DNA of 64,000 nt from Acidimicrobiia bacterium (GCA_022822265.1 JAJECA010000021.1:1-64000), one strand, 5' to 3'; numbered from the stretch's first letter, positions 41,107 to 50,916 are shown. The notes: generated from the sequence alone by a model not told the origin. Made by a program: numbers and translations.

Positions 41107-43755
41107 TCAGAAAGAAAACTGGAGTTCTTCATAGCTGGTCGCCGGTTGCTTCGCCGCTGCGTCGGCCAGACGCTGTTGCGACGTGGCCAGTGCTTGGTAC
41201 ATCGTGCGCTCCCGGTCTCCTTCCGGGAGCACTTCTGCCAGGGCGCGGGCCACATCCCAAAACCCAGGAGTGCCCGCAAGACCTGAAGCAGCCAAAACAT
41301 CGATCACTTCGTTGGCCCGACCCGCTTCCCACAACTGGGCCGCCACGTGTAGGACGTCAATTAGAGGGCTATCAGGCCGCAGACGTATGTCAGGGCGCTG
41401 GTGCGGACCGAGCAGCGAGAAGTTCTTGCCCTTGCGCTCGACCATCCCGCCAGACAAGGTCACATCATCGAGACTTACAGAAAATGCCCGCGAGAGTTTG
41501 ATGGCCTCGTCAGCGGGAACCGGCACGGTCAGGTAGGCCCAGCGCCAGGTGACGTAGAGCAAAGATCGGTCGTCAAGCACACCGAGCGTATCGGCGGCGA
41601 GCAGACGACCCATAGCATGCCGGGCGACCGCTTTGCGGGCCAACTCCATCAAGTCGCTGATCGATACCTCTGACCCATCCAAGCGGACAACCGAACGATG
41701 ACTAGCAAACACCTCGAACGCCGGGCCGATGGCCGACACAAAATAGTCCGCGCCTCGCAAGCCCAAATCCTCGAACTCATCCAGCCGCTGGCTGACCACC
41801 CGGCTCAGCTCAGCCTCCACCTCGTCATAGAACGCATCCCCGGCCTCAGTGTTGGGCCGGCACACCAGCACCACCGAGCTGGCCAGGGTGGCCTTCACAT
41901 GGGCCACTGTCCGCCCGGCCATCTCCGAGCGAATTGGCCAAGAGGTGGTGACGCTCAACCCCGCGACTCGAAGTGCCCGCAGCAGTTTCTCCCACGCTTT
42001 GACCGCGGTGTGGGCGAACACCAGCGCGACCACACCATCGGGTTTCACTACTCGGGCCACCTCCGACAACGCATCGGCTAGCCGCCGATCGAACTCTTCT
42101 TCGGAGATGTAGCCATCCATGGTGGGCCGGCAGCGGTTTTGCACCACTTCTTGGGCCTTTGGGGTCCACGGAGTGGCGAAATGCTCTGGGTACAAGTGTC
42201 CGACCGACCGCTTGAGCCACACATAAAAGAAATCCGACAAATCGGAGTACATCACCGAGAAGTAATAGGGCGGATCGATCAGCACAGCGTCGAACTCGCC
42301 GTCAGCAAAAGGCATGTCGCGAGCGTCGCCTCGCAGCACCCGCGCTGGGCTATCGCCGGTCTGTGAGCAATGGTCAATCACCTTGCACACCGCGGCCACT
42401 GCGTCGTCCCACGATCCCGAGCCGGTGCGGAACGGATAGTTCTCGCAGAAGTCCCACCGCATCTGGACCGTTTGGCCTGGAAACGTTGCCCGAATTTTCT
42501 CGCCGCCAGGCTGCCAGCTGGAAAATGCCGAATTTCGGTCGGCCACCTTGTCGAGGGCGAAGGCAAGGTAGGTGGACACCGCTCGAGCTCGGTCCGCCTC
42601 CATGCCATTTGCCAGCATCATCTTGTGGGCTGCCCGTATATTCGCGCTCAGCGTGGCATACAGCACCAGTTGCCGGTCGGTGAACAGTGACCGCCAAGTG
42701 GAATAGCCGTAGGGAAGGAACTGCAAGTTTCTGTAGCCGATCTCGTCTACTAGCTCATCGGGCAGACGGGATGTGCCGTCGTCAAATTCGGCATCGACCA
42801 GTGCGGCTAAATCTGCAGCAGCCTGCGTGGGAGCTTTCAACTCAGCCGGATTCGGCGCACGGTAGGTGCGCTCCTGGCCGTCTATGTCACAGACGGCGTA
42901 CAGCCGATAGCCGAAGCCTTGGGCTACACCGTGGGCCTTGACATCTCGTTGGGGCGCGGTAACCCCCGAGATGGGACAGGTCACGCTCCCGGCCGACTCG
43001 AAGCCGTCTTTGAGGGTCGGGTCATCGGGAAGCTCGCCCTGGTGGACTTCGATATGCACCCCATTTGCCGTCACCGGTGTGTTGACCCAGGCGTTTCGGC
43101 GACCTTCGGCCAAGAGCCGAGAACTGAGAATCGGAATCTCGGTTTCCCGGCTCGGGTCGGGGCTGGGCATGGTCCTCACCCAGAAGTAGTACGGCACCGG
43201 CGGGCGGCTATCGACGGCTGGATACAGGTGGGCCACTGCCTTTGCGGTCTCATCCGCCACCCACGCAGCCCACCGCTCAACATCGACAACCAAGGTGTTG
43301 CGTCCGTCCATGTCGGTGCCCCCGAAACGCTGGGGGTAGTCCAAGCCCGCCAGCTCGACCAGGTGGGCAACCGGGTTCAGGTCCATCGCTGTGGTGTCAC
43401 AGCCCAGCCGCATCGCCTCCAGTGGAATGGCGCCCCCGCCGGCAAAGCAATCGAGCACCTTTGGACGCTGTTCGTGATCTCGTTGGATTCGTCTCTTGAG
43501 CCATCCCACAGCATCGTTGTGGAGAAGCCTCTTGGGGGGCATCGCGTCAGCGATCTTGGACAACACCTTGTCAGCATCATCAGCCTCGTCAATCAATGCA
43601 GCTGCGGCCATCGCCCGGGTCATCGGGAGTGGCCGGCGGGCCCACCAAGTGTGCAGAGTAGATATGTGACCGTCATGAGTGCGCTTGTCGGTGTCCGATG
43701 CGTGATTGATCGCCGCCAAGGGCAGCGCTGCCTCGATCAGCTTCCGCCTAGTCAT
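41107..43755 (-). CDS. DUF1156 DNA adenine methylase of an Hma-like defence system
   Basis: 882 residues. The DUF1156 start HISTLHTWWARRPLPMTRAMAAAALI is followed by SAM motif I VLDCFAGGGAIPLEAMRLG near residue 100 and the amino-methyltransferase catalytic motif DPPYYFSVMYSDL near residue 490, so it should modify adenine N6 or cytosine N4 in DNA. Such methylases mark self DNA in systems where the partner ATPase and helicase attack unmodified DNA. The ATG overlaps the helicase stop (ATGA); the DUF499 gene follows 12 bp later. Confidence 0.9.
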   Translation of the reverse strand: MTRRKLIEAALPLAAINHASDTDKRTHDGHISTLHTWWARRPLPMTRAMAAAALIDEADDADKVLSKIADAMPPKRLLHNDAVGWLKRRIQRDHEQRPKVLDCFAGGGAIPLEAMRLGCDTTAMDLNPVAHLVELAGLDYPQRFGGTDMDGRNTLVVDVERWAAWVADETAKAVAHLYPAVDSRPPVPYYFWVRTMPSPDPSRETEIPILSSRLLAEGRRNAWVNTPVTANGVHIEVHQGELPDDPTLKDGFESAGSVTCPISGVTAPQRDVKAHGVAQGFGYRLYAVCDIDGQERTYRAPNPAELKAPTQAAADLAALVDAEFDDGTSRLPDELVDEIGYRNLQFLPYGYSTWRSLFTDRQLVLYATLSANIRAAHKMMLANGMEADRARAVSTYLAFALDKVADRNSAFSSWQPGGEKIRATFPGQTVQMRWDFCENYPFRTGSGSWDDAVAAVCKVIDHCSQTGDSPARVLRGDARDMPFADGEFDAVLIDPPYYFSVMYSDLSDFFYVWLKRSVGHLYPEHFATPWTPKAQEVVQNRCRPTMDGYISEEEFDRRLADALSEVARVVKPDGVVALVFAHTAVKAWEKLLRALRVAGLSVTTSWPIRSEMAGRTVAHVKATLASSVVLVCRPNTEAGDAFYDEVEAELSRVVSQRLDEFEDLGLRGADYFVSAIGPAFEVFASHRSVVRLDGSEVSISDLMELARKAVARHAMGRLLAADTLGVLDDRSLLYVTWRWAYLTVPVPADEAIKLSRAFSVSLDDVTLSGGMVERKGKNFSLLGPHQRPDIRLRPDSPLIDVLHVAAQLWEAGRANEVIDVLAASGLAGTPGFWDVARALAEVLPEGDRERTMYQALATSQQRLADAAAKQPATSYEELQFSF

Positions 43756-46700
43756 AGCTGTGTCTCGGCCGCGTCAATCACCGGTTGCGGAGCAACTCGA
43801 TAGCGCACGTCCAAGTTCGATGACCACGATCTGGCCAATACCGTGGCTGGATCCTGCACGCGATAAAGCCGGGGATCTTGGGCAGCACAGTCCAGCACCA
43901 TGTACAACCAATAGTCGTCACCCAGTTCGAGGGCCTTCGCGAATTCCGACCACGTCAGTTCCACTGGACCGACTCCGGCTCGGCCCTTCACCTCAATGCA
44001 ACGCCGCTCAAGGCCTTTCAAGGAAAGCAGGTCAAAGCCGACATTGTCCGCTTCCACCGATTTCACGATGTCGGCAGCGCGGACATCGATCTCGTACATG
44101 GTGGCTACTGCCACCGCAATCTGCTCAATCTCGCGGCTGGAACGTTGGCCACCCTCTCCATCGCCGTCGCCCTCATCCTGTTGGGGAGCCACCAGAGCAG
44201 TCGCGATTACTCGCACTGGACCGCGCCTCACATTCCGAGAGCGCCGAGCTCTGGCCAGGCGCTCTTCTCGTTTGGCCTTGGTTTCAGCGACGGCCAACTC
44301 GGCCTGCCGAAGACGACCCTCAGCTCCAAGAACCCCACGCTCCACTTCCGTGTCAAGGTCGAGCAACGCTGATTGCTGGCGAGCAATAATCTCGGCAAAT
44401 GCCTTGCTGACGTAGTCCTCGGTGATGCGGACAATCCGAGTCCGCTCACTGGCAGCCTGCTCGTAGTGACGCTCGAACTCGTGCTGCCGCGCCCAGTTCA
44501 ATACAACTTGGGTGTCGGAAGGAGTCAGTCCAACAGCTTCGGTGTTATGGGCAAACAAGTCATACAGCAGCGCACGGCTGGACTCGAGGACTCCTCCGAT
44601 CGGCTCAGCGATGGTCGCGAACGCTCGATGGACGATCTCGCCAGATCCGTCCACGCTGTCTCCGGTAACAAAGAACAGAACCGTGGGAACGTCAATGTCA
44701 GGAGCGGTAAACGTTGCACCCGCTTCCACGTCCGGGCGGGTGCGAACGATCACATTGTCGAGCGTCGCATCGAAAAGGGGATGGCCGGGCCCGCACAACT
44801 CCGCCTCTGGAACCGCGTGATCCCCCTCACGGTGATGCGAACGCAGTCGAACCGCCTTGTCGAAGGTGATGCGCTCGTAGCTCGGATACACCTCTCGTGT
44901 AGCGCCTGCTGCCCGTGAACTGGCAACCAGCTCATCGGGAGTACGAGCTACTCGAAGCGTGCCGGGATCTAGCCGGTCCTCGATCTTGCCCCCAAGGAAG
45001 TCCACCGCGTCGGTGAAGAACTTCTCAATGTAACCAGGAGGTAGACGCCTCTCAGCTGCCCGCGCAGCAGCCTCAGCCTGTGATTGCCAGTCGAGATAGT
45101 GAGCAGCCAGCGCTTCATTGGTGAGCTCGCGGAATTTCGCCTCGATCTCGGGAGCGACTTGCTCCCCACCGATTTCCTCAGCCGCGTCATTTGGGGTGAC
45201 CTCCCTGGCCAATACCCGCTCGATGAGGTCAGCCAGACGGTAGCCAGCAAAGGTCTCCCCGATTACGTCGAAAACCCTGTCACCCAGGTCCCGAGCCATG
45301 TTCTCCAACTTCTGAAGCAGGGTGCCTAGCACATGGCCTTCCAGCGTGTTGATGGCGACCATGTTGTAGATGTGTACGTCGCGGGTTTGGCCGATCCGGT
45401 GGATACGCCCCATGCGCTGCTCCAGACGATTGGGGTTCCATGGAATGTCGTAGTTCACCATCAGGTGGCAGAACTGGAGGTTGATGCCTTCACCTGCCGC
45501 CTCAGTGGCGACCATGATCTGGGCTCGCTCCCGAAAGTCTCTCTCCGCAGCAATCCGCTCTCGCAAACTCATGCCGCCGTGGATTACAGCCACCTCGAAG
45601 TCTGGTGACAGCTTCTCCTTCAGATAGTCGAGAGTGTCCCGGTGCTCGGTGAAGATCAGCAGCTTGACCGACGGGTCGTTGCTCAGATCTTCCCTTTGTA
45701 CAAGGGCGAGCAGCTCATTGAGCTTTACCTCGGTACCTGCGGCTTCAGCTTCTTCTGCTTGAACAAGCAGCGGGCGCAACGCGACCAGTTCCCCTTCCAA
45801 CTCAGCAATAGTGCTGGGCAGCCACTCGTCGAGTGCTTCTTCCTCCATTCTCCACAAGACATCCTCGTCGAGGTCGCCCAACTCGTCTGGATGCTGGCCG
45901 TAGGCGTCAGCGAGAAAGTCCTTGCGACCTCGAAGATAAGCCGCGGGGTCTTCCAATGCCTGCTCCAAGCGGTGGACACGGCGCTCCAAGGTGCGCTTGA
46001 TTGCCCGTAGTGACGAGGCCAACCGGCGCTGCATAGTCGTGAGCGCAAAGCCGGCCACCCGCGGGCCATTCTCGCCACGTATGCGGGCCAACTCAGTGGA
46101 AACAAAGCTGGTGACTGCTTCGTACAGTTCCAATTCCGCACCGGAGAGCTGATAGCCCACCGTGTGGGGATAGCGAGGCTTGAACAGATCATTGCCCCTC
46201 ATATCCACCATTTCTTCCTTGGGAACCTTGCGGTACTGGCGGGGATTCAGAGACACATCACCCGGCGGGCATCGGTCGCCATAGGCATCGGGATCGAGCA
46301 GGCGGAGAAGACCCCACATCGACTCGCTGCGACCCGAGTGCGGGGTAGCTGTCAGAAGAATCAGTCGGTGGGACTTGCGGGCCACAACCTCTGCCGCCTT
46401 GTAGCGCTCGCTGCGCCTCTTGATGAGGCCCTTGCCGTCCACGTCGATGGTGAATCCGTGGGCCTCGTCGATAATGGCCAAATCCCATTCTCGCTCCGCA
46501 CCGGCGAATCCTTCTATCACCTCTTCACGCCGGAGGAGATCCCGTGAAACGATCACCAAATTGTGCTGATCCCACGGATTCTGCGTCGGATGGGCATTCA
46601 GCGTCGCAGAATCGAACTGCGTGCAATGGATGTCGAACCGCTCGGCCAGCTCGCGCTGCCACTGCGGGCGCAGGTTGGCCGGCGTGACAATCAACACCCG

Positions 46701-47150
46701 ATCAGCGGCATGGCGCAGCATCAGCTCCTTTATGTACAGCCCGGCCATAATCGTCTTGCCTGCCCCCGGATCATCCGCCAGCAAGAACCGCAGTACCGGC
46801 TCTGGTAGCAACGACCCGTACACGGCGTCGAGTTGGTGGGGTAGCGGCGAAATGTTCGACACTGCCAGCCCAGCCATGTCGTGGCGGAACATGTTCTGAA
46901 TACGCAGCGCCTCCACTCCCAGCCGGAACCGACGCGCATCACCACCGAAACGGACCGGCCCCGCCGACGAGACCAAACTGATCCCCGCCAGCTCAGCCTC
47001 AGGCAGCGTTATCTCATCCAAGACGCCACCAGCGTCCCGGTAGACGATCTCCCAAAATGGCCCCTGCGTGACCTGCACCAGCGTCACGACATCGTCATCT
47101 CCAGGCAACCGCACCTGAGCACCCTTCACAAGTCGCTCAAGATCCAACAT
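43752..47150 (-). CDS. SNF2-family helicase with C-terminal DUF3883 of an Hma-like defence system
   Basis: 1132 residues from the ATG at 47150, chosen for its GCAGGAG site 6 bp upstream. Helicase motifs: Walker A LADDPGAGKTIMAGL (about 127), DEAH (about 227), LLTATPHSG, then MVATEAAGEGINL and RMGRIHRIGQTRD (about 580). The C-terminus has NVGFDLLSL...RCIEVKGRAG (about 1052), the DUF3883 fold related to restriction nucleases, which may cut or bind DNA. Coupled by ATGA to the DUF1156 methylase. The layout fits the effector translocase/nuclease of the helicase-methylase-ATPase (Hma) system; it also resembles DISARM-like helicases. Confidence 0.88.
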   Translation of the reverse strand: MLDLERLVKGAQVRLPGDDDVVTLVQVTQGPFWEIVYRDAGGVLDEITLPEAELAGISLVSSAGPVRFGGDARRFRLGVEALRIQNMFRHDMAGLAVSNISPLPHQLDAVYGSLLPEPVLRFLLADDPGAGKTIMAGLYIKELMLRHAADRVLIVTPANLRPQWQRELAERFDIHCTQFDSATLNAHPTQNPWDQHNLVIVSRDLLRREEVIEGFAGAEREWDLAIIDEAHGFTIDVDGKGLIKRRSERYKAAEVVARKSHRLILLTATPHSGRSESMWGLLRLLDPDAYGDRCPPGDVSLNPRQYRKVPKEEMVDMRGNDLFKPRYPHTVGYQLSGAELELYEAVTSFVSTELARIRGENGPRVAGFALTTMQRRLASSLRAIKRTLERRVHRLEQALEDPAAYLRGRKDFLADAYGQHPDELGDLDEDVLWRMEEEALDEWLPSTIAELEGELVALRPLLVQAEEAEAAGTEVKLNELLALVQREDLSNDPSVKLLIFTEHRDTLDYLKEKLSPDFEVAVIHGGMSLRERIAAERDFRERAQIMVATEAAGEGINLQFCHLMVNYDIPWNPNRLEQRMGRIHRIGQTRDVHIYNMVAINTLEGHVLGTLLQKLENMARDLGDRVFDVIGETFAGYRLADLIERVLAREVTPNDAAEEIGGEQVAPEIEAKFRELTNEALAAHYLDWQSQAEAAARAAERRLPPGYIEKFFTDAVDFLGGKIEDRLDPGTLRVARTPDELVASSRAAGATREVYPSYERITFDKAVRLRSHHREGDHAVPEAELCGPGHPLFDATLDNVIVRTRPDVEAGATFTAPDIDVPTVLFFVTGDSVDGSGEIVHRAFATIAEPIGGVLESSRALLYDLFAHNTEAVGLTPSDTQVVLNWARQHEFERHYEQAASERTRIVRITEDYVSKAFAEIIARQQSALLDLDTEVERGVLGAEGRLRQAELAVAETKAKREERLARARRSRNVRRGPVRVIATALVAPQQDEGDGDGEGGQRSSREIEQIAVAVATMYEIDVRAADIVKSVEADNVGFDLLSLKGLERRCIEVKGRAGVGPVELTWSEFAKALELGDDYWLYMVLDCAAQDPRLYRVQDPATVLARSWSSNLDVRYRVAPQPVIDAAETQL

Positions 47151-47264
47151 ACTCACTCCTGCAAAGGTGCCGTTACCACCATTCCCGTCCTCGGACTCTA
47201 CTCCCCACAACGACACCCTCATGAACCTTGTGATTGTGTCGCATCTACGAATTACTATTTCTAC

Positions 47265-48677
47265 ATGCCAGAGACACCGGAGCTGACAGACCACCCTCCA
47301 GCAATCCAACCCATCTATTCATTCACTGAAATTGGTGAGCCTGTCTTGCTTTATGACGGCCCTATGACAGTAACGGCTCCTAGTAGCACCATGTCATCTG
47401 CGACAGATGGTGGGTCCACAAGTCTAAGGTGTGAAGGTAAGGGAAAGATAGTCTGTACAGTTCAATCGATGCCGAGATACAACGTTCATTTCACAACCCT
47501 CGGTGATGGATCACTCCTCGACATTTACCATTCTAATGGCAGTCTACAATTGGATATTGCAGGACATGCAGCATCTATTCCGATGAGAGTGACCGGTAAA
47601 CATTTCGAGTCGTCTGCAGACCTAAATCACACGAAATTGGAATTTACAGCGTTGTTGCACCAAGAGACCATCCTCGGCAACGAAGATCCGCTTCTTGAGA
47701 TGCAATTTTACTTGATTAACTTTCCATTTGACATCGGAAACACTGTGACAAGCCGAATCGATATCGAAAACAACACTCGTCATACAACTGCTAACCGAAT
47801 ACATTTGGACTCCGACAACAGGTGGAGTGTTGACATAGACTCAAGAGCTGACTCTTCTGACATTTGGGGGGAAACTCGAATAAAGGATTCGTACGCATTG
47901 TCCCATGTGTGCAGAATTACAAAAGACCAAGCTGACACATTTTCATCTAGTGATGCTCTAGAAGTTGTAGAAGCATTGTATTGGTTTCTGTCGTTCATGT
48001 CTTCTTCTCATGTCGGAATCGTATTACCGACAGGCATTACATCAGCAGGAGAAGAAGTAGTGTATGCAAGAGCCTGCAGTCCTATTGACTCTGCTGCATA
48101 CCGCCAGTCTTGGTTCAGTCGGTATGATGTTGAGGGACGACAACATTTGGATTCACTGTACAACCATTTCAAGAAGAAATGGAACGATCCAATCTGGAGA
48201 GCAATATTGCCCCAACTCATCGGGAGATATGCGTCTGCCAATGGCAAATTCATTGACAGTGGACTCGTCGCAGCATTTTCTACTCTAGAAACACTATATT
48301 GGGTAAAATATGGACTCATTGCACAATCAATCAAGGCAAAAGATCTAAAGAAATCACAAGCGAGCACCAAAATACGAGAGCTCTTGAGTTCCGCGAACAT
48401 TGAACCAGACATTCCTAGTCCCCTTATAGCTCTCAGTTCTAAGGGCCATGAGATTAGGGATTCAAAAAACCTCGGACAACTTCCTGAGGTCGTCGCATGG
48501 GTAAGGAATAAGATTGTACACCCTGATACGGGGTCAAAGTTGACCTTCGACCTGATGGATCAAGCTCATCTGGCTGCTATTTGGTACCTGGAGTTGCTGC
48601 TGCTAAGAGAATTCAACTATACAGGCACCTATTTCAATCGGGTAACCAACAAGATTGAAACAGTTCCATGGATATAG
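47265..48677 (+). CDS. ApeA-like HEPN anti-phage protein
   Basis: 470 residues from the ATG at 47265, divergent from the helicase across 114 bp. The first about 200 residues are beta-rich (TEIGEPVLLYDGPMTVTAP, PFDIGNTVTSRIDIEN). The last about 200 are helical, with FSTLETLYWVKYGL, the HEPN ribonuclease motif WVRNKIVHP (R-x4-H near residue 413) and the ending YLELLLLREFNYTGTYFNR typical of ApeA-type HEPN domains. ApeA proteins stop phage growth through RNA cleavage. Strongly AT-rich relative to the flanks, hence foreign. Its shared divergent promoter region with the helicase points to joint function or control. Confidence 0.7.
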   Translation: MPETPELTDHPPAIQPIYSFTEIGEPVLLYDGPMTVTAPSSTMSSATDGGSTSLRCEGKGKIVCTVQSMPRYNVHFTTLGDGSLLDIYHSNGSLQLDIAGHAASIPMRVTGKHFESSADLNHTKLEFTALLHQETILGNEDPLLEMQFYLINFPFDIGNTVTSRIDIENNTRHTTANRIHLDSDNRWSVDIDSRADSSDIWGETRIKDSYALSHVCRITKDQADTFSSSDALEVVEALYWFLSFMSSSHVGIVLPTGITSAGEEVVYARACSPIDSAAYRQSWFSRYDVEGRQHLDSLYNHFKKKWNDPIWRAILPQLIGRYASANGKFIDSGLVAAFSTLETLYWVKYGLIAQSIKAKDLKKSQASTKIRELLSSANIEPDIPSPLIALSSKGHEIRDSKNLGQLPEVVAWVRNKIVHPDTGSKLTFDLMDQAHLAAIWYLELLLLREFNYTGTYFNRVTNKIETVPWI

Positions 48678-48872
48678 AATCAGAGTCGCACTCTTGGTTG
48701 GTTTCCAAGCTTTTGGATACTAGCTATCCGTAGACTGATACTCGAGTCTGAGTTGCATAAGAGTTCCATCTTAAGGCTAGAGAATTTTGGGAACTAGCAC
48801 TTTCGGAAGAAGATGTCCTTCATCTTTCACTTGTGCGCCATTCAACTGTGAACAATTGGCATGCCGACAGAA
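48678..48872. other. AT-rich intergenic boundary of the defence island
   Basis: 195 bp with low GC and no convincing gene. Small imperfect hairpins are present, for example AAGATG-TCCTT-CATCTT near 48808. The composition switches back to host-like GC at the following gene, so this is probably the right end of the imported block. No attachment-site duplication was recognised. Confidence 0.4.
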
Positions 48873-50006
48873 TCAGGATTCTTTGGGCGAGGGGGTGTAG
48901 TTCTCGAGTTCGGGGATGATCTCTTTGCCCAGAAGCTCGATGGTGCGCATGATCGATTCGTGGGAGTGGTAGCCGAACTGCACGTAGCAGATGAGCTGGT
49001 CAACACCGATGTCGGCGTAGTGCTTCATCTTCTCGTAGCAGGTGTCCACATCGCCCACCACGATCATGTCGGCCTCGTCGAAGTGGTGGATGAGGTCGTC
49101 GATCCCCTCCTCCATGAGCGGCTTGAGCAGCGGGAAGGTGGCATCTCGCTCTTCCTGTGACAGCTCGGGCAGCTCCCAGTCGAGGGTGAACTGGGCCAGG
49201 TTGGAGTACCACCACTCCACCGACTTCCACACCTCGTTGTCCAGCACCTGCTGGGGGGTGTCGGCGCAGTGCACCAGGGTGTAGGCCGCGGTGGCGTTGG
49301 TGGTCACGTCGGTGATGGGCTCGGGGTTCTCGGCCGCGGCGCGGTAGTTGCGGATGTGGCGGGCCATGGCCTCCAGCGGCTGCATGATGGAGAACGACAG
49401 CATGCCCATGCCGGCCTTGCCGGCCACTGCGGCGGAGTTCTCCGAGGCGCACGCCATCCATGCCGGGGGATGGGGGTACTGCATCGGCTTGGGGGTGACC
49501 ATGCGCTTGGGGAACTTGAACTGGGGCGAGTCGTACTCGAAGTACTCCTCGCGCCACATGCCGCACACGATCTCGATGGCCTCTTTCCAGTCGTCGCGGG
49601 AGCGCTCCCGGTCGACGCCGAAGGCGATCTGCTCCATCGGGGTGGATCGGCCGGTGCCCCATACCGCCCTACCGTTGGACAAGATGTCGACGGTGGCCAC
49701 CTTCTCGGCGATGCGCTGGGGCGGGATAAACCCGAATGGGGTCAGGGTCACGCCGAAGCCCATCTTGATGTTCTCGGTGACCATCGACAAGGCGCCGAGC
49801 AGCACCTCAGAGGCCGGGCAGTGCGAGCGCCCCTCCCGGAAGTGGTGCTCCACCGCCCAGATGGTGTTGAACCCGAAGGTGTCGGCCAGCTTGATCTGCT
49901 CGACGGCGTCTTTGTAGGCCTTCTGCTCCCGCTCCCGCTGGCCCCAGGGATGGGGCTTTCCCCACGGCTTGGGCGCGTCCACTTCGTACAGCAAGTCCAA
50001 CTTCAT
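48873..50006 (-). CDS. LLM-class (luciferase-like) oxidoreductase
   Basis: 377 residues from the ATG at 50006 (MKLDLLYEVDAPKPWG). Motifs of the bacterial-luciferase subtype: WAVEHHFREGRSHCPASEVLLGAL, IPPQRIAEKVATVDILSNGRAVWGTGRST and PHPPAWMACASE. Paralogue of 6850-8040 by the shared VEHHF and SNGR segments. The cofactor (FMN or F420) cannot be fixed by eye. The ORF continues upstream into the formylglycine enzyme gene without homology. First host-like gene after the island. Confidence 0.9.
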   Translation of the reverse strand: MKLDLLYEVDAPKPWGKPHPWGQREREQKAYKDAVEQIKLADTFGFNTIWAVEHHFREGRSHCPASEVLLGALSMVTENIKMGFGVTLTPFGFIPPQRIAEKVATVDILSNGRAVWGTGRSTPMEQIAFGVDRERSRDDWKEAIEIVCGMWREEYFEYDSPQFKFPKRMVTPKPMQYPHPPAWMACASENSAAVAGKAGMGMLSFSIMQPLEAMARHIRNYRAAAENPEPITDVTTNATAAYTLVHCADTPQQVLDNEVWKSVEWWYSNLAQFTLDWELPELSQEERDATFPLLKPLMEEGIDDLIHHFDEADMIVVGDVDTCYEKMKHYADIGVDQLICYVQFGYHSHESIMRTIELLGKEIIPELENYTPSPKES

Positions 50007-50034
50007 GGCGGCGACGATACCGAGCGGCTGTGGC

Positions 50035-50916
50035 TCAGCGCACTTTGGGGCCGGCTCCAGGACTGGGCTGCGTGCCGGCATCGGCGGCCAGCCGGAATCC
50101 CATGTGCCCGGTGGTGGAATTGGGTTCGTTGGCGTGGCGGGCGGCCACCCGGTAGCGGTTGCAATAGGAGTCGTGGCACAGGTACGACCCACCCCGGATG
50201 GACCGGGCCCGGCCCTGGGGTGGGCCTGCCGGGTCGACCAGGGGGCGCTCGGGCGGGAATCGGTTGTCGAACCAGTCGGCGCACCACTCCCACACGTTTC
50301 CCGAGAAGTTGTAGAGGCCGAAGCCGTTGGGCTCGTATTCGTCCACCGGCGCGGTGCCCACATAGCCGTCCTCGGCGGTGTTGTGGCTGGGAAACTCCCC
50401 CTCCCAGATGTTCAGCCGAGCCTGCCCGTCGGGGCTCATCTCGTCGCCCCACGGCAACTTGGCCTGAACCAACCCTCCTCGGGCGGCGTGCTCCCACTCG
50501 GCCTCGGTGGGCAATCGGGCTCCGTACCAGGCCGCGCAGGCCGCGGCGTCGAACCACGACACATGCACCACCGGGTGGTTGCCGCGATCCTCCACCGTTG
50601 ATTGGGGCCCCTCCGGCTGAGACCAGCACGCCCCCTCCACCTGCCGCCACCACTCGGCACCCACCACCCCCCGGGTGGGCGGGAAGTCGTCAGGCAGCAG
50701 TCCGCCGAACACGAACGACCACCCCTCCTGCTCGGCGACGGTCACATGCCCGGTGGCCTCCACGAAAGCGGCGAACTCGTCATTGGTCACCGCAGTGGCT
50801 GAGATCTGGTACGGCCTCAGCACCACCTCGCGCACCGGCCCCTCGCCGTCGCCCTCGAACCACACCTCCTCGGTGCCCATGAGAAACGACCCGCCATCCA
50901 GTGAAACGAACTCCAC
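50035..50916 (-). CDS. Formylglycine-generating enzyme with both catalytic cysteines
   Basis: 293 residues from a GTG at 50916; an ATG at 50940 is possible but would overlap the divergent gene's start. Sulfatase-modifying-factor fold: SLDGGSFLMGTE, RLPTEAEWEHAARGG, GNVWEWCADWFDNRF. The C-terminal GGSYLCHDSYCNRYRVAARH has the two Cys that correspond to human SUMF1 Cys336/Cys341. True FGEs use these (with copper) to oxidise a sulfatase Cys to formylglycine; many FGE-like proteins lack them. No sulfatase gene is in the window, so its client is elsewhere. Confidence 0.88.
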   Translation of the reverse strand: MEFVSLDGGSFLMGTEEVWFEGDGEGPVREVVLRPYQISATAVTNDEFAAFVEATGHVTVAEQEGWSFVFGGLLPDDFPPTRGVVGAEWWRQVEGACWSQPEGPQSTVEDRGNHPVVHVSWFDAAACAAWYGARLPTEAEWEHAARGGLVQAKLPWGDEMSPDGQARLNIWEGEFPSHNTAEDGYVGTAPVDEYEPNGFGLYNFSGNVWEWCADWFDNRFPPERPLVDPAGPPQGRARSIRGGSYLCHDSYCNRYRVAARHANEPNSTTGHMGFRLAADAGTQPSPGAGPKVR

